This document shows, in pieces, positions 41,672-51,044 of a DNA stretch of 64,000 bases (position 1 is the stretch's first letter; each line of letters starts with the position of its first letter). This DNA comes from Spyradosoma sp004558035 (lineage in GTDB: Bacteria > Verrucomicrobiota > Verrucomicrobiia > Opitutales > UBA953). The stretch spans positions 37,746 through 101,745 of the forward strand of contig NZ_JBNPNH010000008.1 in the NCBI RefSeq assembly GCF_050314555.1, read 5' to 3'. Below the pieces are notes generated by a model that ran no database searches, was not told where the DNA came from, and saw only the letters and a list, made by a program, of their open reading frames with translations. The position numbers and the translations under genes are program-made.

Positions 41672-43804
41672 ATGGATTCACCGGAAACCGTCCTCATGCG
41701 CCACTTCGGATTCGCGAAATTCCGCGAGCCGCAGGACCGCATCGTCACCGCGATTCTGCAGGGGCGGGACACGCTCGTCATCATGCCCACGGGCGGCGGC
41801 AAGTCGCTCTGCTATCAGCTTCCCGCGCTGATGCTGCCGCATCTGACGCTCGTCGTCTCGCCGCTCATCGCGCTGATGAAGGACCAGGTGGACGCGCTGC
41901 GCGCGCGCGGGATCGCCGCCGCGAGTCTCAACGGCATGCAGACGCTTTCCGAGCAGAACGAAGTCTTCGACGCGATGCGCGCGGGAACGCTCAAGCTCGT
42001 GTACGTCGCGCCGGAGCGCTTCCGCGCGGAGCGTTTCCGCCGCATGATTTCGGAAATCGACGTCTCGCTCTTCGCCGTGGACGAGGCGCACTGCCTGTCG
42101 CAGTGGGGACACGATTTCCGCCCGGATTATCTGAAGCTCGACGCCGCGCTCGCGCTCTTCCGCCGCCGCCCGACCGTCGCCGCGTTCACGGCGACCGCGA
42201 CGCCCGACGTGCGCGAGGACATCCGCAAGACGCTGCGCCTGCGCGCCCCGGCGGAATTCGTCGCGGGCTTCGCGCGCCCGAATCTTTCGTTCAACGTCCG
42301 CCACGTCGATCCCTCGCTGACGCGCGTCCGCGGGAACGAGGAGCGCTCCTCGCTGCACCTCGCGAAGCTGGCGCGCATTCTCGAAATCGTGAAGGCGCAC
42401 CGCACGGGCATCGTCTATTGCGCGACGCGCAGAAGCGCCGAGCGCGTCGCCGACGATCTCGCCGCGGCGAAGGTCGGCGTGATTCTCTACCACGGCGGCA
42501 TGAGCGACGCGGAGCGCAACTTCGCGCAGGACCGCTTCATGTCCGGCGAGGAAAACGTCGCCGTCGCCACCAACGCGTTCGGCATGGGCATCGACCGCGC
42601 GGACATCCGCTTCGTCGTCCACTACGAAATGCCCGGCAGCATCGAGGCCTATTACCAGGAGGCCGGCAGAGCGGGACGCGACGGCGCGCCCGGCTTCTGC
42701 GAAATGCTCTTCAACTACGCCGACAAGCGCGTCCAGGACTTCTTCATCGAGGGCGCGAATCCGGACCGCCTCACCGTCATGCGCACCTACAAGACGCTGC
42801 GCAAGCTCGCCGACGAGGGCAACGAAGTCCGCATCTCGGCGGACGCGCTCTGCGAGGAGCTCATGCGCGAATACGGCGAAAAGGTCAACCCGATGGCGAT
42901 CTCGACGTCGATCGCGATTCTCGCGCGGCACGACGTCATCGGGCGCTTCGACATTCCCGGCATGCGCATCCGAGGCACGCGCCTGCTCCAGCCCGATCTT
43001 CCGGAAAAGGAACTGCGGATCCCATGGGAAAACCTCGACCGCAAACGCCGCAGCGACGAAAAGAAGCTGGAGGCGCTCGTGAATCTCGCCTACGGGAACA
43101 CGTGCCGCCAGGAGGCGATTCTCGCGTATTTCGGCGACGCGGAAGGCGCCGTGCCCTGCGGACGCTGCGACGTGTGCATCGCGCGCGCGACGGGAACGCG
43201 CCGCCGGCCGGACGTCGAGGAGCTCGTTCTCGTCAAAAAAATCCTCAGCGGCGTCGCGCGCCTTTCCCGCAAAATCGGGCAGGACGAATGGAAGCCAATC
43301 TTCGGCCGTGGGCGCGTCCTGGACTGCCTGCTCGGCTCGCGCAACGCGGAGCTGCTGCGGCTCGGGCACGACAGGCTCTCGACCTACGGCATCTTGCGCG
43401 GCGAAAAGCGCGACTATCTGTCCGCGCTGATGGACGCGCTGACGCGCGAAGGCCTGCTCGCCTCGGAGACGGTCGGCGAATTCCCGCTGTGCAGGCTGAC
43501 GCCGCTCGGCTCGCGCGTGATGCGCGGCGCGGAAAGCTTCGAGATGGAATGGCCCGTTCCCGCGAAATCCGAGACAAAGGCGGCGGGGACCGACGGCGGG
43601 AAGCGTTCCCGCGGCGGCGCGTTCGCGGGCGTTTCCGTGCCGCGCGATCCGGACGCGGCGCGCGCGCGGCTCTCGCGCGAGGAGCGCGATTTTCTCGAAA
43701 GCATCGGCGCGCCGCACGAGAAAAAGAAGAAGCGCCCGCTCCCGCCCTGGCTGAAGCGGAAGCTCTTCGGAAAATCCGGCGGCGGCAAAGCGTCCCCGAA
43801 ATGA
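41672..43804 (+). CDS. recQ: ATP-dependent DNA helicase RecQ
   Basis: A 710-residue protein from ATG 41672 (MDSPETVLMRHFGF). A longer start at 41021 was rejected because its extra 217 residues are a shadow of rpoN. Walker A MPTGGGKSLCYQLPA (41-45), DEAH box VDEAHCLSQWGHDFRPDY (~137), motif VI YYQEAGRAGRDG. RecQ-C zinc region: CRQEAILAYFGD and PCGRCDVC. A C-terminal winged helix is present, then a ~90-residue basic low-complexity tail. It unwinds DNA 3' to 5' in recombination and repair. It begins 68 bases after rpoN, probably in the same transcript. Confidence 0.95.
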   Translation: MDSPETVLMRHFGFAKFREPQDRIVTAILQGRDTLVIMPTGGGKSLCYQLPALMLPHLTLVVSPLIALMKDQVDALRARGIAAASLNGMQTLSEQNEVFDAMRAGTLKLVYVAPERFRAERFRRMISEIDVSLFAVDEAHCLSQWGHDFRPDYLKLDAALALFRRRPTVAAFTATATPDVREDIRKTLRLRAPAEFVAGFARPNLSFNVRHVDPSLTRVRGNEERSSLHLAKLARILEIVKAHRTGIVYCATRRSAERVADDLAAAKVGVILYHGGMSDAERNFAQDRFMSGEENVAVATNAFGMGIDRADIRFVVHYEMPGSIEAYYQEAGRAGRDGAPGFCEMLFNYADKRVQDFFIEGANPDRLTVMRTYKTLRKLADEGNEVRISADALCEELMREYGEKVNPMAISTSIAILARHDVIGRFDIPGMRIRGTRLLQPDLPEKELRIPWENLDRKRRSDEKKLEALVNLAYGNTCRQEAILAYFGDAEGAVPCGRCDVCIARATGTRRRPDVEELVLVKKILSGVARLSRKIGQDEWKPIFGRGRVLDCLLGSRNAELLRLGHDRLSTYGILRGEKRDYLSALMDALTREGLLASETVGEFPLCRLTPLGSRVMRGAESFEMEWPVPAKSETKAAGTDGGKRSRGGAFAGVSVPRDPDAARARLSREERDFLESIGAPHEKKKKRPLPPWLKRKLFGKSGGGKASPK

Positions 43805-43845
43805 CGCAGGAACGCGCGCGGCCGCGGAAACGGCGCAGTTTTGCT

Positions 43846-43873
43846 TTGCCGAGAAAAGGCGATTCGGTAAAAA
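43846..43873 (+). promoter_or_regulatory. Possible sigma70 promoter of the ABCG-like transporter
   Basis: TTGCCG (43846-43851), 16 bases, TAAAAA (43868-43873), 30 bases before the start at 43904. Moderate match only. Confidence 0.35.
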
Positions 43874-43903
43874 TTAGAGAAAAGAAAACCTCTCAAAACG
43901 ACC

Positions 43904-45598
43904 ATGCTGCAGTGCAAAAATCTCACCGTCGAAACGGCGGACGGCAAAAAAATTCTCGACGACGCCGAGGCGCGCTTCGCCTCCGGGCGCATGCACGCCG
44001 TGATCGGGCCTTCCGGCTGCGGCAAGACCACGCTGATGAAGGCGATGCTCGGCATGATCGGGCGCACGGGAACGGCGGAGTTCGACGGCGCGCCGATCGA
44101 CTCCTCGAACGATCTGGCGGGCAGAATCGGCTTCGTGCCGCAGTTCACGCTCGCGCAGCCCAATCTCACCGTCGAAGAGACTTTCCGCTACGCGCTCGCG
44201 ATGAATCTGCGCGACCCCGAGGAGCGGGAACGCCGCCTGAAGGCGGTGCTCGAGACGACCAAGCTCGCGCCGCACGCGGACAAGCGCGTCGGCTCGCTCT
44301 CCGGCGGGCAGACGCGCCGCGTCGGGCTCGGGCTCGAACTCACGCTCAGCCCGAGCTGCCTGATCTGCGACGAAGTGACGAGCGGGCTCGACCCCAATTC
44401 CGAAGACGAGATGCTCGACCTGCTGCGCGGGCTCACGGAGCGCGACGGCAAGTCCATCGTCTGCATCATCCACAATCTCGCGAAGCTTTCGCGCTTCGAT
44501 TCGGTAACCGTCATGCTGCAGGGACGCGTCGTCTTTCAGGGCGCGCTCCCGGAACTGCTGAGCTATTTCGGAATCGGCGGCGCGCTCGAACTCTACGGCG
44601 TGCTCGAGACGCGGTCGCCCGATTTCTGGAAGGACAAATGGCGCGTGCACCGCAAATACGAGCTCGAAGTCGTGGACGACGACGAGGCGCCCGAAGCCGC
44701 CGCCGCGGGAACGCCCGCCGGCGGGAACGCGCCCGTCGCGCGCGCGGGCTTCTTCGCGCAGCTCGCGACGCTGCTCGCGCGACGCTTCCGCCTCTTCGTG
44801 CGCGACAGCGGCTATTTCGCGCTCACGCTCGCGATCACGTTCGGCTTCCCGTGCATCGTCGTCATCTTCGCGCTCGACGGTCTGCCGCAGGTGCCGCGCA
44901 TGCCCGTCGAACAGGCGATCATGACGTCGCGCCAGGCGCTCGAGGCGCGCGACATTCAGATCGAGCAGATGCGCATCGCGACGCTCGCGACCGGACTCGT
45001 GCTGTTTCAGGTCATGCTGCTCGCGCTCATGGGCGCGAACAACGGCGGACGCGAAATCGCCGCCGAGCGCAATCTTTACGAAAAGGAACGCATGAACGGT
45101 CTGCGCCCGGACGCCTACGCGCTTTCGAAAATTCTCTTCACGGCGGCGATCGCCGTCTTTCAGGGGCTTTGGATGTGCTCGTTCGTGAAGGTAATCTGCG
45201 ATTTCCCGGGCGCCTGGGGACCGCAGCTGCTGACGATGGCGGGCGTCTGCGTCGCGATGACGCTCATCTGCCTCGGCTTCTCCTCGCTCATGCAGTCGGC
45301 GGAAAAGGCGTCGCTGCTCTCGATTTATCTGGTCGGCTTCCAGCTGCCGCTTTCGGGAATCGTGCTTGAGCTGCCGGACGCGCTCGTGTGGCTCTTCCGC
45401 CCGTTCATCAACATTTTCTGGGGCTGGTCCGGATTCTTTTCCGCGATGCAGAACAGCCCCGTCTACGACGCCTACACGCTGATGAACGCGCGCGCGGCGA
45501 TCTACGAATTCCCCGTCGCGGGAACAGTGCTGCTGCTCCACGCCGCGGTCGGCGCGGCGATGGTCTTCTGGGGCTGCCGCGTCCGCCGTCCGCTCTGA
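43904..45598 (+). CDS. ABCG-like transporter (ATPase fused to ABC-2 permease)
   Basis: A 564-residue protein. N-terminal ATPase (1-~225): Walker A GPSGCGKTTLM (35-45), signature LSGGQTRRVGLGLEL (~130), Walker B LICDEVTSGLDPNSED. The rest is an ABC-2 membrane domain with about six helices (GYFALTLAITFGFPCIVVIF, ATGLVLFQVMLLALMGANN, LLSIYLVGFQLPLSGIVLEL). The ATPase-first order is that of ABCG half-transporters, usually eukaryotic but also known in bacteria. Substrate unknown. It starts with a plain ATG and no clear Shine-Dalgarno. Confidence 0.9.
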   Translation: MLQCKNLTVETADGKKILDDAEARFASGRMHAVIGPSGCGKTTLMKAMLGMIGRTGTAEFDGAPIDSSNDLAGRIGFVPQFTLAQPNLTVEETFRYALAMNLRDPEERERRLKAVLETTKLAPHADKRVGSLSGGQTRRVGLGLELTLSPSCLICDEVTSGLDPNSEDEMLDLLRGLTERDGKSIVCIIHNLAKLSRFDSVTVMLQGRVVFQGALPELLSYFGIGGALELYGVLETRSPDFWKDKWRVHRKYELEVVDDDEAPEAAAAGTPAGGNAPVARAGFFAQLATLLARRFRLFVRDSGYFALTLAITFGFPCIVVIFALDGLPQVPRMPVEQAIMTSRQALEARDIQIEQMRIATLATGLVLFQVMLLALMGANNGGREIAAERNLYEKERMNGLRPDAYALSKILFTAAIAVFQGLWMCSFVKVICDFPGAWGPQLLTMAGVCVAMTLICLGFSSLMQSAEKASLLSIYLVGFQLPLSGIVLELPDALVWLFRPFINIFWGWSGFFSAMQNSPVYDAYTLMNARAAIYEFPVAGTVLLLHAAVGAAMVFWGCRVRRPL

Positions 45599-45607
45599 GC
45601 CGGGCGC

Positions 45608-45646
45608 AAAAAAAAGCGGCGGCGTCTTTTCGACGTCGCCGCGTTT
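45608..45646 (-). terminator. Terminator of rubrerythrin gene
   Basis: GCGGCGGCGTC-TTTT-CGACGTCGCCGC (11-bp stem, one G-T pair). On the minus strand it is followed by a run of eight T. Confidence 0.82.
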
Positions 45647-45667
45647 CGCGGAATCGCGTTCCCGCGC

Positions 45668-46243
45668 TCACCAGTTTTCGGCGAGCACTTCGAAGTGCGC
45701 CTGCGGGTGGTCGCAGGCCGGGCACTTGATCGGCGCTTCCGAGGCTTCGCAGATGAAGCCGCAGTTGCGGCAGCGCCACCAGGTCTTGCCGTCCTTCTTG
45801 AAGACTTCGCCCTTGCGGATGTTCTCGCAGAGCGCGCGGTAGCGCTTTTCGTGCTGCTTTTCCGCGACGGCGACGTTGCGGAAGACGGCGGCGATAATCG
45901 GGAAGCCTTCCTTCTCGGCGACGGCGGCGAATTCTGGATACATTTCCGACCATTCTTCGTTTTCCCCGCAGGCGGCGGCTTCCAGATTTTCTTCCGTCGT
46001 GCCGATCACGCCCGCCGGGAACGTCGCCGTGATTTCAAGATTTCCCCCTTCGAGGAATTTGAAGAAACGCTTGGCGTGTTCCTTTTCCTGATTCGCAGTC
46101 TCTTCGAAGACGTCGGCAATCTGAACGAATCCGTCCTTCTTCGCCTTGCTCGCGAAATACGTGTAGCGCATGCGCGCCTGCGATTCGCCCGCAAAGGCCT
46201 TGAGCAGATTCTTTTCGGTTTCAGTTCCTTTTATCGATTTCAT
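45668..46243 (-). CDS. Rubrerythrin
   Basis: A 191-residue protein. Ferritin-like diiron four-helix domain: Glu/His ligands in AFAGESQARMRYTYF, EETANQEKEHAKRF, and the second pair near ENEEWSEMYPEFAAVAEKEG and VAVAEKQHEKRY. The C-terminal rubredoxin has two Cys pairs, CRNCGF and CPACDHP. It reduces hydrogen peroxide using NADH through rubredoxin, an anaerobe stress protein. The promoter has a perfect 17-bp spacing with an inverted repeat in the spacer. This supports an oxygen-sensitive lifestyle. Confidence 0.96.
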   Translation of the reverse strand: MKSIKGTETEKNLLKAFAGESQARMRYTYFASKAKKDGFVQIADVFEETANQEKEHAKRFFKFLEGGNLEITATFPAGVIGTTEENLEAAACGENEEWSEMYPEFAAVAEKEGFPIIAAVFRNVAVAEKQHEKRYRALCENIRKGEVFKKDGKTWWRCRNCGFICEASEAPIKCPACDHPQAHFEVLAENW

Positions 46244-46278
46244 AATTGTATTGATTTTACAGTTGAAAAAGTAATCGC

Positions 46279-46307
46279 ATTTTAGCGCGGGAACGCTCCC
46301 GCGTCAA
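46279..46307 (-). promoter_or_regulatory. Predicted sigma70 promoter of rubrerythrin, with palindromic spacer
   Basis: On the minus strand, TTGACG (46307-46302), 17 bases, TAAAAT (46284-46279). The spacer contains GCGGGA-ACGC-TCCCGC read on the plus strand, an inverted repeat that includes a GCGGGAACG motif. A regulator site is possible. The ATG is 36 bases downstream. Confidence 0.7.
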
Positions 46308-46489
46308 GGAGTTCGCGCAAAAACCGCGGCGCGAAGGACGCCAGAAACGGTTTGCAACGCCCGAAGAAGAAGCTCATTCTGCGGGGAGCTCAGTTGATGG
46401 CGGAGAAAGCGCGGCATCGGACCCGCTTGTTCTCCGTCGCCGGCGAGGCGAATGAAGGGGTGAGCGGAGCGACAGAAAGTTCTTACGCA

Positions 46490-48328
46490 ATGATGAACAA
46501 AGTGATGATGGTCGGGGCGTGCGCCCTGTGTTTGAGCACTACGGGGCTTGCCGAGACGTTGACGGCCGTGGGGAGCGACGCCCTGCATCGCGCGCAGGCC
46601 GCGGGATCGGTTGACCCGCTGGAGAGCCGCGCGGTCGAGCCGAAGCCGCCGGCGGCGGCTCCGGACGAAGGGGAGCCGCCCGCGGAGGCCGACGGAGAGC
46701 TGTTGAAGATCCGCTCGGTGGAGGTCAGCCGCGGCAAGGGCGTGAGCCGGGCGCTGGCGGACATGGTGCGCGAGAACGTGGAGGCCGCGCTCTCGCCCGA
46801 GGGAGAGATCAGCAGCTCGGCGCTGGAGCGGCGCCTGCTGGTCGTCCGTCAGGGACTAATCAACCAGGGCTACTACTTCTCGCGCATCGTGCGCGTGGGC
46901 GAGCACGGCGGCGTTTCTCCGGACGGGGTTCTGCGGCTGCACCTGCAGGCGGGGTACGTGCGGGACATCGAGGTGGTCTTCAAGGGCAGGCAGCCGGGCG
47001 AGGACGGCACTTACTTTTCCAACGAGCAGGTGCTCAAGCGTTTTGACCGCGTGAAACAGGGCGACGCCTTCAATTACGGCGAGCTCTATTTGGCGCTCTA
47101 CGGGCTGAACAACCATCCGGACCTGACGGCCGACGTGAATGTGGGCGCCTCGCTCGGCACCGAGGCCGACGGCGACTCGTCGGTCTCGTACCGACTGGAC
47201 GTGGAGGAGCAGTTGCCCCTGCACGCCTCGCTGGAGATCAACAACTACGCCATCGACGCCGTGGACAATTGGCAGGCCGTGGGAACGGCGCAGTACCTCA
47301 ACCTCACCAGAGCCGACGACGTCCTCACCGTCTCGCCGGCGACGGCGTTGAGCGGCGACCAGTGGTCGATCGCCGCCAACTACACCCGACCTTTCGCGCT
47401 GTTCAACGGCGGATCGCTGAGCCTCTACGGCGGCTACTCCGACTCCGACATCGACGACGTCGACGACGCCGTGATCAGCGACCTCAACTACCAGGGCTAC
47501 GGCTGGTTCACCGGCGCGCGCGTCAGCTTCAACCTCATCGACACGCCCGCCCAGAACCTCTCGCTCTTCTTCGACCTGATGTTCCGCTCCGTCGAGCAGC
47601 GCCTCTTTCTGGACGACTTGGCCCTGCAGCGCTACCGGGTCGGCGTCCTGCCTCTCACCGTCGGGCTCAGCTGGACCAATCGCCGCCTCGACGCCCTCAG
47701 CGGCCGCAACTTCGCCTCCGTCTCCTGGACCTACAATCTCACCGACACCGGCGACCGCGTCCGCGACGTGTGGCAGGACGCCGAGACGCACTATTCCATC
47801 CTCCGCGCCCAGTTCGCGCGCATTCAGCCGCTTTTCGGCGAGGCTACCCTCGCGCAGGGCTTCGACGCGCAGTGGTGCGCCTTTCTGCGCCTGGAAGGCC
47901 AATGGGTCGGCAGGAACCTGATGCCCTACGAGCAGCTCTCCCTCGGCGGTCACGACAACCTCCGCGGCTACCGCAACAACGGCCACTACGGCGACAACGG
48001 CTTCTACGGCACCCTCGAGCTGCGCACGCCGGTCTGGCGCGACCTGCTCTCCGGCACGGTGCGCGCCCCGAGCGAGGACCCCGAGCAGTGGATCGATTCC
48101 CTGCAGCTGCTCGCTTTCTGCGACTATGGTCGGATCGAGCGCGAGTCCACCCGCTACTGCCGGAGTGACCGCGACTTCCTGTGGTCGCTCGGCTTCGGCG
48201 CCCGCATGGCGCTCACCAGGCACACCGCGCTCACGTGCGACGTCGCGTTCCCGATGCGCGACCTGAACGAAAACCGCAAGGACGACGAGGACGTCGAAGT
48301 CTACGTCGGCGTCCGCGCCCAATTCTGA
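46490..48328 (+). CDS. TpsB-type outer-membrane transporter of a two-partner secretion system
   Basis: A 612-residue protein from ATG 46490 (signal peptide MMNKVMMVGACALCLSTTGLA). An upstream ATG at 46352 gives no plausible leader. A ~55-residue Pro/Glu/Ala-rich segment is followed by a POTRA domain (LLKIRSVEVSRGKGVSRAL, RRLLVVRQGLINQGYYF). The 16-strand barrel is ShlB/FhaC-like, with the plug/barrel motif SLGGHDNLRGYRNNGHYGD and a C-terminal aromatic residue (VYVGVRAQF). It exports the adjacent exoprotein. Codon pattern differs from its neighbours, and no GCGGGAACG copy occurs in the gene. Confidence 0.92.
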   Translation: MMNKVMMVGACALCLSTTGLAETLTAVGSDALHRAQAAGSVDPLESRAVEPKPPAAAPDEGEPPAEADGELLKIRSVEVSRGKGVSRALADMVRENVEAALSPEGEISSSALERRLLVVRQGLINQGYYFSRIVRVGEHGGVSPDGVLRLHLQAGYVRDIEVVFKGRQPGEDGTYFSNEQVLKRFDRVKQGDAFNYGELYLALYGLNNHPDLTADVNVGASLGTEADGDSSVSYRLDVEEQLPLHASLEINNYAIDAVDNWQAVGTAQYLNLTRADDVLTVSPATALSGDQWSIAANYTRPFALFNGGSLSLYGGYSDSDIDDVDDAVISDLNYQGYGWFTGARVSFNLIDTPAQNLSLFFDLMFRSVEQRLFLDDLALQRYRVGVLPLTVGLSWTNRRLDALSGRNFASVSWTYNLTDTGDRVRDVWQDAETHYSILRAQFARIQPLFGEATLAQGFDAQWCAFLRLEGQWVGRNLMPYEQLSLGGHDNLRGYRNNGHYGDNGFYGTLELRTPVWRDLLSGTVRAPSEDPEQWIDSLQLLAFCDYGRIERESTRYCRSDRDFLWSLGFGARMALTRHTALTCDVAFPMRDLNENRKDDEDVEVYVGVRAQF

Positions 48329-48344
48329 TCAGGAGGAGTTTGCA

Positions 48345-50956
48345 ATGAAAAAGACGAAATCCCTTGCCGAGACATTCAAGAAGCTTGCGCCCGGGCGGCG
48401 GCCGCTCGCCGTGGCCGTCATGACCCTCCTCGCGGCTTCCTCAGCCTCCGCCCTCGACTGGTCCAACGCCCAGATTCAGAGCGGCACCCTCATCGGCGGC
48501 ACCGAGACCACGGCCGACGGCGGCAAGGTCACCACCACCTTTCAATCTTCCGGCAAGGGCATCATCGACTGGGCCGGAGCCGGCAACGCCGCCGACGCCG
48601 GCTTCAACCTGGCCGCCAACGAAGCGCTCAACCTCTTCAACGGCACTTCCGGCACCACGCTGATGCGCGACGTCACCGGGCAGGCGTCGAAGATCCTCGG
48701 CGCCGTCAACGCCACCGGCTCGATCTGGGTAGTCAACAAGGCCGGCGTCTTCATCGGATCCTCCGCCGCCGTCGACGTGGGCAAGCAGTTCCTCGCCGCC
48801 GCCGGCGACATCTCCGACACCGACTTCCTCAACGGCACCTTCAACTTCACCGACGTCTCCGGCGAGGTCTGGAACGTCGGCACGATCAAGGCCGGCGACG
48901 ACGTCATCCTCGTCGGCGCCAAGGTCGTCAATCAGGGCCGCATTCAGGCGGCCGACCAGCTGGCCGTCGGCGGCTTCAAAATCGGCGACGCCGGCACACT
49001 GGAGATGAACGTCGGCGGCGGCAAGATCACCTTCACCGTCACCGGCGATGCCACCGCCGGCGCCGTCGTCAACGAGGGCGTTCTCGAGAACGCCGCCTAT
49101 GCCGCGCAGGACATGACACCGACGGCCGACATCACCGGCCTCACCGGAAAGTTCAACGCCACCACCGACCTCACCGACGGCACCTACACCACCGCTGAGC
49201 TGACGGCAAGGTCCACTACACTCAAGGCAGCGAAACCAAGACGCTGACCCCCGCCGCCCTCGGCACCGCCGACGCGTCCCTCGGCACCTACACCGCCGTC
49301 CGCATTCAGGCGCAGGAGACGATTACGTCGCTGAAGGACAAGGGGCAGGTCAACGCCGCCATCCTCGCGATGGAGGCCGCCGCCGTCAAACAAAGCGACA
49401 CGGCCGAAACGGCCCCCGTTGCCGGCCTCGGCACCGGCACCGCCGGCGACGGCACACTGACCGCCGCCAAGGATGCCGCGCTCAAGGCCACCGGCGGCGA
49501 GCTCGCCATCGGCGACCTCTCCGCCGGGCAGGACATCGCCGTCACCGCGGTCAACGGCATCACGGCCGGAGACCTGACCGCCACGAACGGCGGCATCACT
49601 CTCGAAAACACCTCCTCCGGCGAAATCCGGACTCAGGCGCTCACCGCCCGAAACGGCACGCTGACCGTCAAGAACGGCGACAAGGTCGTCGTCCGGGACG
49701 CCATGGACGTCAAGGCGCTCGGCGCCGACACCACCTTCACCGAGCTGCAGGCCAAGAGCGCCGTCAAAGTCGCCGACGGCATCAATTTCGGCATCTTAGG
49801 GGCGGACTACGACTTCCAGGGCACCGTCACCACCGGAGCGGGCAAGAGCGTGGCCTTCGTCAACGCCAATGACATCAAGGTCTCCGACATCACCGCCGGC
49901 ACGGAAGGCAATCGCGGCGACGTCATCCTCCACTCCAGCTCCGGCGACATCAAAGCCTCCGGCACGCTGACGGGCGAGAACGTCGCCGTCACCGTCTCCG
50001 GCGCCGGAGCCGGCGTCACGGTGAACAAAATCTCCGCCGCCGCCGGCGAAGTCGGCATCACTGCCGCGGGGTCGGTGACGCTCGAAGGCACGGTCAAGGC
50101 CCGACAGGTCGAGGTGACCGCGCTCGGCGGCGACATCCTCGCCGGTTCCGCCGCGGGAACAGTTCTTCTCGAAGCCTCACAGGCGACACTGACCGCCGCC
50201 GGCAAGATCGGCACGGAGGCGAACCCGATTCTCACCAAAGTCGGCGAGCTCTCCGCCGCCGCCGGATACGACGCGTCCGCGTCCGCGCCCATCCCGACGG
50301 CGCAGAGCGGCATCTGCCTCGTCCAGACCGAAGGCGATTGGATCATCACCGACCTGCGCGACTTCGGCACCGGCGACGTCACGCTTGTCGCTGCGGGCGA
50401 CGCCACGCTCGGCCACGTCGTCTCCGCGACCGGAACCGTCTCCGTGCGCGCCGGGGGCGAGATTCTCGACGGCAACGGCGCGGGAGCCGACATCACCGCC
50501 CGAAAGGCGATCCTCGCCGCCGGCCGCGGCGCCGGCATTTCCGACGCGCTGGAAATCTCACTCTCCGGCACAGAAGGCGTCCTCCTTTGGGGCGCCGGCG
50601 TGGACGGCGGCTCGGGCGGCTGCGTGCTGATGAACGTCTCCACCGTGGGCGGCAATCCGAACCCCGCGGCCGGAGCCGCGCCGGGCAGCAACGTCATTTG
50701 GATGGTCAACGGCCGCTACGCCGGCGGCGACACTCGCCTTATCGCCTCCGCTCAGACCGCCGACGGCGCGGTCTTCGAAGACCTCCCGCTGACCATCCGA
50801 ACCAATGAGGTCTTCGCGCCCTTCCTCTTCCTCTCGCTCGATCTCGGCGTCCTGCCGCCCGCGGGTCAGGGATTCATCGACTATCCCCGCCCCGTCCGGC
50901 GCCTGACCGAGCCTGAGAAGCCCGCCGACGACCGCGGCGCCCGGAGCGGGCAATGA
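48345..50956 (+). pseudogene. TpsA-type filamentous exoprotein, split by a one-base frameshift
   Basis: A strong Shine-Dalgarno AGGAGGAG precedes the ATG, 16 bases after tpsB. Frame 1 (48345-49247, 300 residues) has signal peptide ...LLAASSASA and a TPS domain (GKGIIDWAGAGNAADAGFNL, ILGAVNATGSIWVVNKAGVF). Near 49200 the reading frame breaks. The next frame continues without pause (DGKVHYTQGSETKTLTPAAL, then ATG 49370 onward) to 50956. One lost base after GAGCT restores a single gene of about 870 codons. The C-terminal part is beta-helix-like (GEVGITAAGSVTLEGTVKAR). It may be an assembly error or an inactive or phase-variable adhesin. No GCGGGAACG copy occurs in the locus. Confidence 0.82.
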
Positions 50957-50974
50957 TCCGACGCGACGCCGCAT

Positions 50975-51012
50975 AAAAAAGCGCTCCCTGCTTTCCCGGG
51001 AGCGCTTTTTTT
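50975..51012 (+). terminator. Terminator after the exoprotein gene
   Basis: GCGCTCCC (50981-50988) pairs with GGGAGCGC (50998-51005), flanked by A-run and T-run. It could serve both convergent genes. It is not built from GCGGGAACG. Confidence 0.85.
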
Positions 51013-51044
51013 ATCGAGGCGCCGCGAACCGATTTTTCAGCGCC

